Origin: a virus
Reading direction: 5' to 3' (one strand)
IMG/VR virus record: IMGVR_UViG_3300020172_000340
Coordinates: 1-36,102 of that record
Length of the DNA stretch: 36,102 bases
Shown here: piece after piece, positions 16,406-24,211 of the stretch
How the letters are laid out: the number at the start of each line of letters is the position of its first letter
How positions within the stretch are numbered: the stretch's first letter is position 1
Translations under genes and position numbers: made by a program
The notes under the pieces: generated by a model
The model's database searches: none
What the model saw: the letters and a program-made list of their open reading frames with translations, nothing else
What the model was told of the DNA's origin: nothing

Positions 16406-17515
16406 TCAGGAAATTGCGCCACCGAGAGTGTTCATGATGACACGGGACTCGTGGGTGATTACACCGAAGCCCCAGATTGCGTACCACGAGAGACCATGCT
16501 CACGACCGAAGTCGATCACACCGCCGTCACGCAGTTCAACCGGGAGGGCAATTGCCTGACCAAAGGCATTGTCACCGATCATGATTGCGTTGTAGGCGTT
16601 GGCGTTCTCTTGGAAGCCTGCTGAACCACTGGTGTCAAGGTCCGAGCCAAGACCGTACAGCGGAGCGGTGCTCGCTGTTGCGTCAAGACCCTTTGCCACC
16701 TGAGTGGTTTCGATGAACACGACGTCATAGAGACGACCGATTTCACCGAGCATGAAGTTGCCGGGAGCGGCGTACTTCGTGACTTCGATGAACTCAGGCC
16801 AGTCACGGAGTGAACGTGCCTGTGCCGGGTGTACGAAGCAGACATAGGTGTCACCGAGACGTGGGATGTTCTGGCTGGCGAGAACCTCAACTGCGTCCTT
16901 AACAGCCGCAGGCGAGAGGTAGCCGGGAGCCGAAGCAGAACCGAGGGTTCCAGCGTCGTATGGGCTGATGGAGCCACGGCTTGCCGCCGCAGTGCGACCG
17001 AACACAACGCTCGGAGCAACAGCCGCACCACCAGAGAACGGAACACCAGCCTTGTAGAGGGTGTTACGAGCCTGAATGTCCATGCTTTGTGCCATGTGAC
17101 GACCGAGGAGACGTGAAGCCGAAGCCATGACGTCGTCGAACGATGCATTGAGCAACAGTTCGGTGACGGCAACAGCCTGACCCTGTTCCTTGACGGTGAT
17201 CTGAATCTGGCTGGCGCTGAGTGCCACAGGCTCCATACGAACACCTTCGGTCAGTTCGGCACCAACCGACTGATCAACCGTGAGGTTGCTGTAACGCATG
17301 AAGTTGATTGTGAGACCCGGCATAACGCCAAGTTCAGTCTTCTTAACTGCGAACTGCTCAAAGCGAAGAATTGGCATCGCTTGGAACAGGATTTCCTTAG
17401 ACCAAATGGTCTGAATTGCTGGGGAGAGGGTTGCATCGCTTGTGTAGCCTGTCGTGCTGATAGCCGACAAGTCTGCACCAGTGATGGTACCTCCTACGGG
17501 ACCGGGAAGGGCCAT
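16406..17515 (-). CDS. Major capsid protein, N4-gp56-like
   Basis: The protein has 369 residues and a GGAGG SD before ATG. Residues 38-90 (IWSKEILFQAMPILRFEQFA, then KKTELGVMPGLTINFMRY) match the N4-gp56 type of HK97-fold capsid proteins: 'w..e.l..a.p.l.f.qfa.....lp...G.ti.f.ry'. Next comes the ELTEGVRMEPVALSASQIQI segment and a long helix (TELLLNASFDDVMASASRLL), the expected spine helix. The later 'YVCFVHPAQARSLRDWPEFI' segment is the conserved 'v.vhP....l..d..f' strand. There is no fused protease or long delta domain. It follows a scaffold-like gene and precedes decoration-sized genes. Confidence 0.93.
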   Translation of the reverse strand: MALPGPVGGTITGADLSAISTTGYTSDATLSPAIQTIWSKEILFQAMPILRFEQFAVKKTELGVMPGLTINFMRYSNLTVDQSVGAELTEGVRMEPVALSASQIQITVKEQGQAVAVTELLLNASFDDVMASASRLLGRHMAQSMDIQARNTLYKAGVPFSGGAAVAPSVVFGRTAAASRGSISPYDAGTLGSASAPGYLSPAAVKDAVEVLASQNIPRLGDTYVCFVHPAQARSLRDWPEFIEVTKYAAPGNFMLGEIGRLYDVVFIETTQVAKGLDATASTAPLYGLGSDLDTSGSAGFQENANAYNAIMIGDNAFGQAIALPVELRDGGVIDFGREHGLSWYAIWGFGVITHESRVIMNTLGGAIS

Positions 17516-17551
17516 GGTTATTATCCTCCGTGATTAGGGATTGTGGTGGGT

Positions 17552-18346
17552 TTAGAAACGACCTCTATTGGGTCGTGATTGCAGGAGCCTGTCTCGCATC
17601 TTTACATACTGATCCATCGGCATATTGCGGATATCATCCGCTGTCAGAGTTTGGTATTCCGTTTGAGTTTCCATTGGCCCAATAGGGGGTGCCGTTGGTG
17701 ACACTCCCCTCAAACGACCTTGCTGTTGCTGGGTCGCCTGTTGGATAGACTCAATAATAGCAGAACTACGTTCACGAAGTACTGCGATTGAATTCTCAAT
17801 CTCTTCTTCCGTGTTACCCGAAACCAAATCAATCAGTTCTGGGATGATGTTCTCCTGTTCTTCAGCCATACGACGACCTGTGTAGGAGTTCAACTCCTGA
17901 AGTCGGCGTTCTTTTTCCAGCAATGCTTCTTGCTGGGTCCGCTGTGATTCGATTTCCTCGAAACGACGGCGGTAGTCCTGATCAATTGACTCTAATTTTG
18001 AATTGAATTCTTCTTCACGCTTAAGAAGAAGTTCCTTAGCGCTCATTTCCTGCTCTTCACGCTGGCGGATGAGTTCCTGCTCCGTACGAGCCTTTTCATC
18101 GGCTTCTTTACGAGCGGCTTCACGCTCAGCAGTAAGTTCTGACATCTGCTCTTCCATGCTTTTAACACGGACGTCAGCCTCTTCAATGCGCTTGTAGAGT
18201 TTGTCCTTTTCCTGTTGGCGGATTCTCTCCACCTCATCTTCAGTAAAAATCTTGCCCTTTGGCTGTGGATTTGTTACTTCTTCATGCCCCTGCTCAAAAG
18301 CAGGAACGATAACGATGTCCCCTTCGGGGACGTTGGTCTTAGCCAT
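17552..18346 (-). CDS. Capsid scaffolding protein
   Basis: The protein has 264 residues, is strongly charged and almost entirely helical. From about residue 35 to 160 it is a coiled coil of Glu/Lys/Arg/Gln heptads. A second helical part (about 165-210) and a Gln-rich linker precede a C-terminal basic hook of the form ADDIRNMPMDQYVKMRDRLL, then QSRPNRGRF. A coiled-coil body with a short C-terminal helix that binds the capsid protein is the general design of scaffold proteins. It stands between the portal and the capsid gene, the usual place. No protease domain is visible. Confidence 0.85.
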   Translation of the reverse strand: MAKTNVPEGDIVIVPAFEQGHEEVTNPQPKGKIFTEDEVERIRQQEKDKLYKRIEEADVRVKSMEEQMSELTAEREAARKEADEKARTEQELIRQREEQEMSAKELLLKREEEFNSKLESIDQDYRRRFEEIESQRTQQEALLEKERRLQELNSYTGRRMAEEQENIIPELIDLVSGNTEEEIENSIAVLRERSSAIIESIQQATQQQQGRLRGVSPTAPPIGPMETQTEYQTLTADDIRNMPMDQYVKMRDRLLQSRPNRGRF

Positions 18347-18380
18347 GTGATTACCTCACTTAGTTGAACTATTACGGACT

Positions 18381-18386
18381 CTTATA
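18381..18386 (-). promoter_or_regulatory. Possible -10 element before scaffold/capsid genes
   Basis: In the 49-base spacer between the portal stop and the scaffold start, the minus strand reads TATAAG (one mismatch to TATAAT), 35 bases before the scaffold ATG. No clear -35 box stands 16-18 bases upstream. A promoter here would boost capsid and scaffold transcripts. The evidence is a single hexamer and therefore weak. Confidence 0.25.
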
Positions 18387-18395
18387 GTTAATGTT

Positions 18396-20084
18396 TTATT
18401 CTTCGTTAGGTACACGTCGCTGGGCGAACCTAGCACCGTATGCCTTTGAGACAATTTGGTTCATCAAGTTTTCTTCAATTTGGGGTAGTGCCCCAGTTCC
18501 GGGGAGTGGACCTTGATTAGGGTCTCCCTCTCCGGCTGGTGTTACATTACCACTTTCTGGACCTGCTGGCTGAGCGCCGTCAGGAAGCATTCCGGTGGTC
18601 ATCATAACTGCCATCTGTATCTGTGCTCGAAGCATGTCAAGGGCGCCTTGATCAAGTGCATCGTCACGGAGTTCTTCAAAGATTTCAAGCATCTTTTCGT
18701 TCGGGAATTCTTCACCAAGCAAGCGCAGTGCACCACGCTTTGACTCAAGACCAATAGCCATCTTTGCTTGCACTTCATTGAGTTTGATAAGCACATCAAC
18801 AGGCAAAGGCTCGGGCCAGTGAATTTCTGTTCTGTAGATCAATGGATCACGAGGGTCCAATTGGGTCAACTGATCAGGCTCCGGTGGAGCGGCGATCATT
18901 GGGTTGTACTGCAACATTTCTGGTTTGAAAATAGCCGCAGTGCGAATAATGATCTCGTTGATTCTTTCTAGACCTTTTGTGAAGTGGATTTTCTTCATCA
19001 TGTAGCGGTTCATCAAAGGCTGATATTGAATAGCCAATGCCACACCAGAAGTATTAGAAACAGGCTGGAATTGCCCAAGAGCGGTCTCTGGGACTCCAGT
19101 GACCTCGTGCATTGTGCGCTTTAAGAAACTTACATACTCCAAGGCGCCAGCCATGTTGCCCTTAGATTCAAGGTTAAAAACGCTTGCATCTTTTGGAAGA
19201 CCAGCCCAAACCTTCTTAGGTCCACGCTCCAACTGGCTTGCCTTAGCGCCAGTAATGATGGTCACAGGTGCGGCGTGGTAGTTGATGATGTCTGATACTT
19301 CGAGCATCTTTTCATTGAGTTCACGGTTCAAAGGAATGATGTCCCAAACGTCGCTTTGTCCCCAAGGAGACGATGAGATTGTTGTATTAGGAATGTGAAC
19401 TACTGGGATTGTGCCGATGGCATTTGGATACTCGTCAATCAACTCGTCGTTAATAAACTGCTGAACCAAGTCCTCTGACAAGATTTCTGTAAAGGTGTAA
19501 ACCTGACGTGTTCCTTCTGGAGAGGTACCCCAGAAACGGTATTTAAGTTTGAAGCGAAGAAGACGATCACGGTCATGAGGATGGTACTCAGGGAAGCAGT
19601 GCGCTGGGTTAAGAGGAATAACACGAATGCGCCCCTCGTGACCAAGACCGATGCTGTCCACGTATGGTTCCTCATAAGCAACCTTGACAAAGCAGTCGCC
19701 AGTTACAGAAGCCAACTGACCCATTTCCCACAATACGTAATGCTTATTGTTGTCAACTTCCCAGACGTTATGGAGGAGGTGTGGAATGATTGCTGAGTTC
19801 TGCTCTGGAGTACGGAACTGTACGCCTTTACCAAAACAAAAGTTAGTGATGTAGTCCGATAGGGTACGGACATAGTTCATGTAGAACTGTGATTCACCCA
19901 TCTCACGGCGATACGACCAGTGATGCCCCAAGTACCAAGCCCAAGCCGCTGAATAACGGTTGAGGCGAGGACCATGAACCTCAAACTCTTCGTCGGCAAG
20001 TTCGACTAGGCCAAGGGGTGAAATGGCAACAGTTAGGTCACTGGAAGATGCTCTATATGATGGTGACCAAAAGTCAATAGCCAT
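18396..20084 (-). CDS. Portal protein
   Basis: The protein has 562 residues. It shows the sequence of segments expected for a phage portal: NYVRTLSDYITNFCFGKGVQ near the N-terminus, DNNKHYVLWEMGQLASVTGD and CFVKVAYEEP, a beta wing (RIRVIPLNPAHCFPEYHPHD), then 'IPVVHIPNT' and SDVWDIIPLNRELNEKMLEV. The last stretch is the helical stem that begins the clip region. Residues around 340-400 (VTGVPETALGQFQPVSNTSG, VALAIQYQPLMNRYMMKKIH) match the 'tgvPe..lG....sn.SG.Al' motif of portals. The acidic, Pro/Gly-rich C-terminus (about 505-540) looks flexible. It forms the dodecameric DNA channel and docks the terminase. Confidence 0.95.
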   Translation of the reverse strand: MAIDFWSPSYRASSSDLTVAISPLGLVELADEEFEVHGPRLNRYSAAWAWYLGHHWSYRREMGESQFYMNYVRTLSDYITNFCFGKGVQFRTPEQNSAIIPHLLHNVWEVDNNKHYVLWEMGQLASVTGDCFVKVAYEEPYVDSIGLGHEGRIRVIPLNPAHCFPEYHPHDRDRLLRFKLKYRFWGTSPEGTRQVYTFTEILSEDLVQQFINDELIDEYPNAIGTIPVVHIPNTTISSSPWGQSDVWDIIPLNRELNEKMLEVSDIINYHAAPVTIITGAKASQLERGPKKVWAGLPKDASVFNLESKGNMAGALEYVSFLKRTMHEVTGVPETALGQFQPVSNTSGVALAIQYQPLMNRYMMKKIHFTKGLERINEIIIRTAAIFKPEMLQYNPMIAAPPEPDQLTQLDPRDPLIYRTEIHWPEPLPVDVLIKLNEVQAKMAIGLESKRGALRLLGEEFPNEKMLEIFEELRDDALDQGALDMLRAQIQMAVMMTTGMLPDGAQPAGPESGNVTPAGEGDPNQGPLPGTGALPQIEENLMNQIVSKAYGARFAQRRVPNEE

Positions 20085-20138
20085 GAATGTGTAATCCTTG
20101 GTGCACTAAGGGGTGTTTAAATTGTATCCCACAGAATA

Positions 20139-20888
20139 TTAGCCGAAAAGTGGTGACTGACGGGATGCCATTGTCGTTTTTGTATTCTTTTGTTCTTTAC
20201 TTGCTTTGCGCTTTTCACTTGCTTTTTGTTTCATCTCGCCTAGAGACTGCTGGCGCTTTTGTTCAGTTTCATCAATGTTTTCTACGGTTCCCGGAAAGAG
20301 GAACATTCCTTGACCAGCGCCTGCTTCAAGTACACGCCTTCCGCCCTCGGTGTAGGTGTGTCGTGGTTTAGTTAGATACCCGTATGACACGTGCGTACCT
20401 ACGGGGTCGGTTGATGAAACGTACTCCTCTGGTGTTTCATCGATTTCAATACCGTGACCAAGCATCTTTTCTCGCACATCAGGCTTACCTAAATTTGCTT
20501 CTGTTACACCACGGTCGATGTTCCACACAGCCCATTGGTCTCCGCTCATAGCGGCTTTACGAGCCTGTTGTGAACCTTCCGGGGTATCTGGAAAGTTCTT
20601 AGAGACGTCTAAAACTCCGACATCTTCTCCTAAGCCGTAGTCAGATGATCTCCAAGTACCCAAGAAGTTGGTGGTGTCTTTAAACAGTTTTGAACGAGAA
20701 GGAGCCTCAACAAAACTAGATACAACTCCCGTATTCAACTTACTTACCGGAACTGGTTCTTCGTTACCGGGGATTGAAACCATAGTTCCCGTTGTTGGGA
20801 CATCCCCTGTCATTGGTTGTACCGTGTAGCCGGTACCTTTTACCGTCTCTTCAACAACCTTAGAGGGGTCGTACTTCCTCTTTGCCAT
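20139..20888 (-). CDS. Unknown protein upstream of portal
   Basis: The product has 249 residues. No domain is recognised. It is hydrophilic without a membrane segment. The N-terminal 110 residues look disordered and Pro/Gly/Ser-rich. A compact stretch includes QWAVWNIDRGVTEANLGKPD and THVSYGYLTKPRHTYTEGGR, then FLFPGTVENIDETEQKRQQS. The last 45 residues are a highly charged Lys/Gln helix. The gene starts two bases after the stop of the small membrane protein gene and precedes portal by 55 bases. A basic C-terminal helix near head genes could mean an internal or head-assembly protein, but this is only context. Confidence 0.7.
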   Translation of the reverse strand: MAKRKYDPSKVVEETVKGTGYTVQPMTGDVPTTGTMVSIPGNEEPVPVSKLNTGVVSSFVEAPSRSKLFKDTTNFLGTWRSSDYGLGEDVGVLDVSKNFPDTPEGSQQARKAAMSGDQWAVWNIDRGVTEANLGKPDVREKMLGHGIEIDETPEEYVSSTDPVGTHVSYGYLTKPRHTYTEGGRRVLEAGAGQGMFLFPGTVENIDETEQKRQQSLGEMKQKASEKRKASKEQKNTKTTMASRQSPLFG

Positions 20889-20890
20889 TG

Positions 20891-21178
20891 TTACGCCTTC
20901 TTTTTAGCGGCTGGCTTTTTAGCGGCTGTTTTCTGCTTGGCTACTTCTTTTTCAACTTCTGCAATAACTTTAGGGGCTTCAGCGGCGATCTTGGTGATGA
21001 AAGAAGCGACGTCCTTGTCACCAACCTTGGTGCTGGCGTAAGCAAGACCAGCGGTGATTACGGGGATGATAGATGCTTGGATTGCTGGGTCAACATTGCC
21101 CTTGGCAAGAAAGTATGCAACGGCGCCGATAACAACGCCTTTAATAGTCTGGTCGGTGACCTGTGAACCTGTGCTCAT
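20891..21178 (-). CDS. Small membrane protein with Lys/Ala tail (holin candidate)
   Basis: The product has 95 residues and an AGGAG SD before ATG. Residues 10-28 (TIKGVVIGAVAYFLAKG) and 34-50 (QASIIPVITAGLAYAST) are two short hydrophobic helices. An amphipathic helix follows, and the last 20 residues are Lys/Ala-rich (KTAAKKPAAKKKA), like histone H1 tails. Two helices followed by a positively charged cytoplasmic tail is the usual design of small class II holins. An alternative is a DNA- or membrane-associated head protein, because the gene sits between the proteasome-like and head genes rather than near the endolysin. Function is uncertain. Confidence 0.55.
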   Translation of the reverse strand: MSTGSQVTDQTIKGVVIGAVAYFLAKGNVDPAIQASIIPVITAGLAYASTKVGDKDVASFITKIAAEAPKVIAEVEKEVAKQKTAAKKPAAKKKA

Positions 21179-21211
21179 TACAACTCCTAAATCGGTTACT
21201 AACCAATAATA

Positions 21212-21817
21212 CTAGGTTTGTATAAATGTGTTAAAAGGAGCACCTGTGAATGGGTCAAACTTTGACGCAATTTGAAGCGCTTTAAGGACCGCTGTTTTGA
21301 TTTGAGACTGCTGTGGCTTCTTAGTACCAATCATCGAAGATAGCGCCCCTAAAGCGTACATAGACCCCGATCCGGTGGCGTATACACCAGAGGCGTCGGG
21401 GGTCCATGAATAGTCCCCGTCAATTAGATAGATGTGTTTGTTTACAACGACCAACACCGACGAGTTGTGTTGCGCCATGTGATCTTTGTCTTCCTTACCG
21501 TCTGGTGGAGAGTACCCCTGAGAATCAAAACAACTCCGTAAAGACGGAACAAACTTGTTAGCGATAAAAGCGTCCAGTTTCTTACCCTTGGTGTTAGGCG
21601 GTGGTACTGGTGGTTGAAATACATGGTGCAGAATATTTATTGCCCTCATGTCACCAGCGGCACCCAACAGGTATTTACCGTTTAGAGCGACCTTGCTGGT
21701 TCCAGAAGCCATGGACATGATCTGGTACGGAACTCCAGATTCGTCTGTGTAGGAGATACGGGTGTCACACCCTACAACAACAAAACCATCCCCTTGAACC
21801 GCCACGAGAGTAGTCAT
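21212..21817 (-). CDS. Proteasome beta-subunit-like Ntn-hydrolase (putative protease)
   Basis: The protein has 201 residues and opens MTTLVAVQGDGFVVVGCDTR. Removing Met exposes a Thr nucleophile directly, without a propeptide. With that Thr as residue 1, Asp is at 17 and Arg at 19, as in 20S proteasome beta subunits. The Lys of the active site is probably K42 (TSKVALNGKYLLGAAGD), after an insertion of about eight residues. GSGSMYALGAL (149-159) matches the 'GSGs.yA.g.L' segment that carries the catalytic-site Ser, and D188-P-F-T191 matches the 'D..t/s' pair. The stop of the phosphoesterase gene overlaps this start (TAATG). Only the beta-type module is present, with no ATPase partner in the window. 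It may act in head maturation or against host proteins; no classical prohead protease is seen here. Confidence 0.85.
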   Translation of the reverse strand: MTTLVAVQGDGFVVVGCDTRISYTDESGVPYQIMSMASGTSKVALNGKYLLGAAGDMRAINILHHVFQPPVPPPNTKGKKLDAFIANKFVPSLRSCFDSQGYSPPDGKEDKDHMAQHNSSVLVVVNKHIYLIDGDYSWTPDASGVYATGSGSMYALGALSSMIGTKKPQQSQIKTAVLKALQIASKFDPFTGAPFNTFIQT

Positions 21818-22974
21818 TAGGAACCGAAGACTTTGCCCTTATAGAACATCTTACCGTCATGTATACAAAGCATCTCTGGGTGAAAAGGTCCTTCACCTTC
21901 TTGGTAATGGATAATTCCGAGACCCTGTTGCCAGTCCTCTACGCAGGTAATGGGGCGACCATCTAGGTCAATACCACCCTTGGTTGACGGTACAGCACCG
22001 TCTACACGGGCAAGACATCCGAATGAGATAGCGGCGATGGTCTTGGCACCATCCCAATCTTGACGGGTGCGCTCCGCCCACTCACGGCGGTGGATGTGAC
22101 CGTAGACCACTGATGTCTTCTCAGTTGCTAGGTACTTGTGAGCAGTAGAACCGTTAGAGGCAACCTTGCTTCCATGAATGATCTTGATGCGGTTATTGAG
22201 CCAGAACTGACTCGCTGGGTAGCCGGGGAGATACTCCACACCAAAGTCGTCAAAACGGCAGAGGAATGGGAGGCTCAACACGGGCCACGAGTCAGGAGTG
22301 TTACCACGCTTCAAACCAAAAGACGCCTTGGCATTGTCCAAGATGTAGTTGGTCAAACGAGCCTCGTGGTTGCCTTCCAACCAAACGATTCGAGCATTAG
22401 GAGCCGCATCACGTAGACGAGCACACAATGTGGTTAGGTAGTCAATTGTTGCTTGTGTGGTGAGCGCAAACGCTGGACTCAAACGGTATTTACCAAACTC
22501 CGGTAGGTCGGCGTTGTCTCCGTTGAGGGCAATGATGTCTGGTTTTTCTTGTTTAGCAATACTGATTGCAAAGTCAATGGCATTCTCGTCATGAGTAGAA
22601 ACCAAGGTTCCGTCCATCGCACGGAAGTATCCAGCCTGAATGTCTGGCAAAACCAAGCACTTCTTCCACTCAGAGATGGTGGACTTTACAGTTACTTTAG
22701 GAAGTTTGATTGCCGGACCTTGATGAACAGGGTTCCACTCTGGTCCGGTTTCCCATGCTGGTGAGAACTGGATACCCATGAGATCGTGAATCTCAGCGTC
22801 ACCTTCCTCGTTCTTGGTCAGTGACTGGTAAAGAGATACACGCTTGATCTCACCAACTTCTTCGATGCTGATGTTCTGACGCTCTAAGAGTTCAGCGAGT
22901 TTGCCTAGTGTCTTAGTTTTTGTTTCTGGAGGTGAGGAAAGGCTTGCCGCAAGTTCACTCACAACCACAACCAC
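21817..22974 (-). CDS. Calcineurin-like metallophosphoesterase
   Basis: The protein has 385 residues. The core has the metallophosphoesterase motifs in order: LVLPDIQAG (D111-x-Q113, where most families have DxH), NGDNAD (G152-D153-x-x-D156), LEGNHEARL (G201-N-H-E204), IIHGSK (H267) and VVYGHIHRRE (G292-H293-x-H295). These coordinate two metal ions for hydrolysis of phosphomonoesters or phosphodiesters. Residues 1-100 form an N-terminal part without a known domain. The start is GTG, and several in-frame GTG codons at 22974, 22968 and 22962 make the exact start uncertain. It overlaps the upstream small HTH-like gene by about 20 bases. The substrate is unknown; a DNA end-processing, RNA-repair or nucleotide-signal role is possible. 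Confidence 0.92.
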   Translation of the reverse strand: MVVVVSELAASLSSPPETKTKTLGKLAELLERQNISIEEVGEIKRVSLYQSLTKNEEGDAEIHDLMGIQFSPAWETGPEWNPVHQGPAIKLPKVTVKSTISEWKKCLVLPDIQAGYFRAMDGTLVSTHDENAIDFAISIAKQEKPDIIALNGDNADLPEFGKYRLSPAFALTTQATIDYLTTLCARLRDAAPNARIVWLEGNHEARLTNYILDNAKASFGLKRGNTPDSWPVLSLPFLCRFDDFGVEYLPGYPASQFWLNNRIKIIHGSKVASNGSTAHKYLATEKTSVVYGHIHRREWAERTRQDWDGAKTIAAISFGCLARVDGAVPSTKGGIDLDGRPITCVEDWQQGLGIIHYQEGEGPFHPEMLCIHDGKMFYKGKVFGS

Positions 22975-23236
22975 CGTTCATGTGACGTTGAACACTGCTG
23001 GTGCTGATTGTATGTCCATGCTTTTTGAGGACGCCACAAAGCCATGCGGTGCTGTAGGTTTTGGACTTACCGTTACCCTCGTCGTGCTTGATAGCAACGA
23101 GTGCCCTGTCCAAGGCTTCCTGTTCGGCTTCTCCCATTTTGGAGCGGATTCTCATTAGTTTGCAACTAATTGTGTCTTTGTCTGCTCGTGGATTGGTTAA
23201 ATCATCCAGCAGAGACGTTTTAATCTCTTTATCCAT
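22955..23236 (-). CDS. Small HTH-like protein
   Basis: The product has 93 residues. The first half is helical and acidic/basic. The second half, SKTYSTAWLCGVLKKHGHTI followed by STSSVQRHMNGGCGCE, reads like a helix-turn-helix with a recognition helix (STSSVQRHM). The tail has two Cys (C-G-C). Such small DNA-binding proteins can act as regulators or as a small terminase subunit. No other small terminase candidate is seen in the window. Its 3' end overlaps the metallophosphoesterase start. SD-like AGGAAA and GGAAA precede the ATG. I do not know the family for certain. Confidence 0.65.
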   Translation of the reverse strand: MDKEIKTSLLDDLTNPRADKDTISCKLMRIRSKMGEAEQEALDRALVAIKHDEGNGKSKTYSTAWLCGVLKKHGHTISTSSVQRHMNGGCGCE

Positions 23237-23298
23237 GTTTCCAATCTTTTCCTAATCATGGATGCCACCATGAATATGAACAAGATTATGGTAACAGA

Positions 23299-23499
23299 CT
23301 ATTTCTTTATGTGCCAGTCGATGTGATCGTTCAAGCGGTCGGATACTTTGTCAACCGATTCAGTAAGATCATCTAGTTTTTTCATCACTTTTCCGTGGTC
23401 GGCAGAGTTTTGCTTCTTCATGTTTATGAAGGCTTTAACCGAAAGACCACCAAAAGTGGTGATCAGAGCAACAATGATGGATGCGAGTTCAGGAGACAT
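23299..23499 (-). CDS. Small membrane protein with coiled-coil tail (holin-like)
   Basis: I prefer the ATG at 23499, which lies one base after the upstream stop (TGA T ATG), over an earlier in-frame ATG at 23613 that would overlap the preceding gene by more than 100 bases. The product has 66 residues. Residues 3-23 (PELASIIVALITTFGGLSVK) form a single membrane helix. Residues 25-60 form a coiled coil with regular Leu/Val/heptad positions, ending in HIDWHIKK. This topology (one N-terminal helix, cytoplasmic coiled coil) fits small phage lysis or membrane-anchor proteins such as holin or antiholin, but it could equally be a membrane tether. No direct link to the lysis enzyme is visible. Confidence 0.6.
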   Translation of the reverse strand: MSPELASIIVALITTFGGLSVKAFINMKKQNSADHGKVMKKLDDLTESVDKVSDRLNDHIDWHIKK

Positions 23500-23500
23500 A

Positions 23501-24211
23501 TCAATCGACGATACCGTGTTGACGGCGCCAGTTGACCCACGCAATGGCTTGTGTTTGGTTTGGGATAGTAACTCCCATATCTGCCAAACGGTGAGTTGCG
23601 GCAACGTGGGCATTTACAAATGTATTGTATCGACCAATGGTTTGAAGACCTAAATCTGGTTCTTCACCGCCAACAGATACCGCTCGTTTGTTAACTGCGG
23701 AAGCGTGTGCGTGACGATCAATGGTTACTGGTTCTGGATCAGATGGGTTATACAAGTTTCTGTAAAAGTGACCAGTTTTTTTAGTCATTGGTAGCACAGC
23801 GCTTGGGTCTTCACCTTCACGAATGCGTCGTGCTTGCGAAACTTGCTGTGCTGTGTGTCCGGCTTTTCCGGTACGCATCATATCTTCAGCAATTTTTATA
23901 TTTAAATCCCACCGCTTTTGAGGACTTAAAGCCGCAATGATTCCGGCTCCCATACGAACATCGCCACGGCCAGTGTTTCCTGCAATTTCCTGTCCTTTGG
24001 GATACCACACCATACCCGACGCAATATCTTCATCGCTTGCAGAACGGACTTGATGTTCAATATTACGAACCATGGTTGAAAATTGGAGTGGGTGTAGAGA
24101 CTTACCTTGTATGCCTATAAGGGATTGTCCCTTTGGAGGATGCACAGTTTTAGGTGTATAACTTATCCCCTTTGGAACAACGAGACCACTTTCTCTTTCT
24201 TCCATGTCCAT
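23501..24211 (-). CDS. Unknown phage protein with IDRHA motif
   Basis: The product has 236 residues. The core from about residue 85 has MGAGIIAALSPQKRWDLNIK, then a helical section, KKTGHFYRNLYNP, VTIDRHAHASAVNKR and a C-terminal helical part with QAIAWVNWRRQHG. The pattern 'iaalSP...W..N', 'K...Fy.nl..P', 'tiDrhA' is one I associate with unclassified actinophage proteins, and its helical layout with an Asp in 'IDRHA' recalls helix-hairpin-helix DNA glycosylase folds. That last link is only a suggestion. The first 75 residues are basic and flexible. Its start overlaps the previous gene's stop by one base (TGATG), and its stop is one base before the membrane protein start. Confidence 0.6.
   Translation of the reverse strand: MDMEERESGLVVPKGISYTPKTVHPPKGQSLIGIQGKSLHPLQFSTMVRNIEHQVRSASDEDIASGMVWYPKGQEIAGNTGRGDVRMGAGIIAALSPQKRWDLNIKIAEDMMRTGKAGHTAQQVSQARRIREGEDPSAVLPMTKKTGHFYRNLYNPSDPEPVTIDRHAHASAVNKRAVSVGGEEPDLGLQTIGRYNTFVNAHVAATHRLADMGVTIPNQTQAIAWVNWRRQHGIVD

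Noticed and set aside
16579-17244. Minus-strand frame of 221 codons within the major capsid gene
   Set aside because: It is a shifted frame of the capsid gene and gives Arg/Ser/Leu-rich low-quality sequence typical of such shadows.
17552-18346. Prohead protease in the scaffold gene
   Set aside because: The protein is almost entirely coiled coil with no Ser/His/Asp protease motif; it reads as a pure scaffold.
23500-23613. Upstream start of the small holin-like gene
   Set aside because: It would overlap the IDRHA-motif gene by over 100 bases; the ATG one base after that gene's stop fits the coupling pattern of the region.
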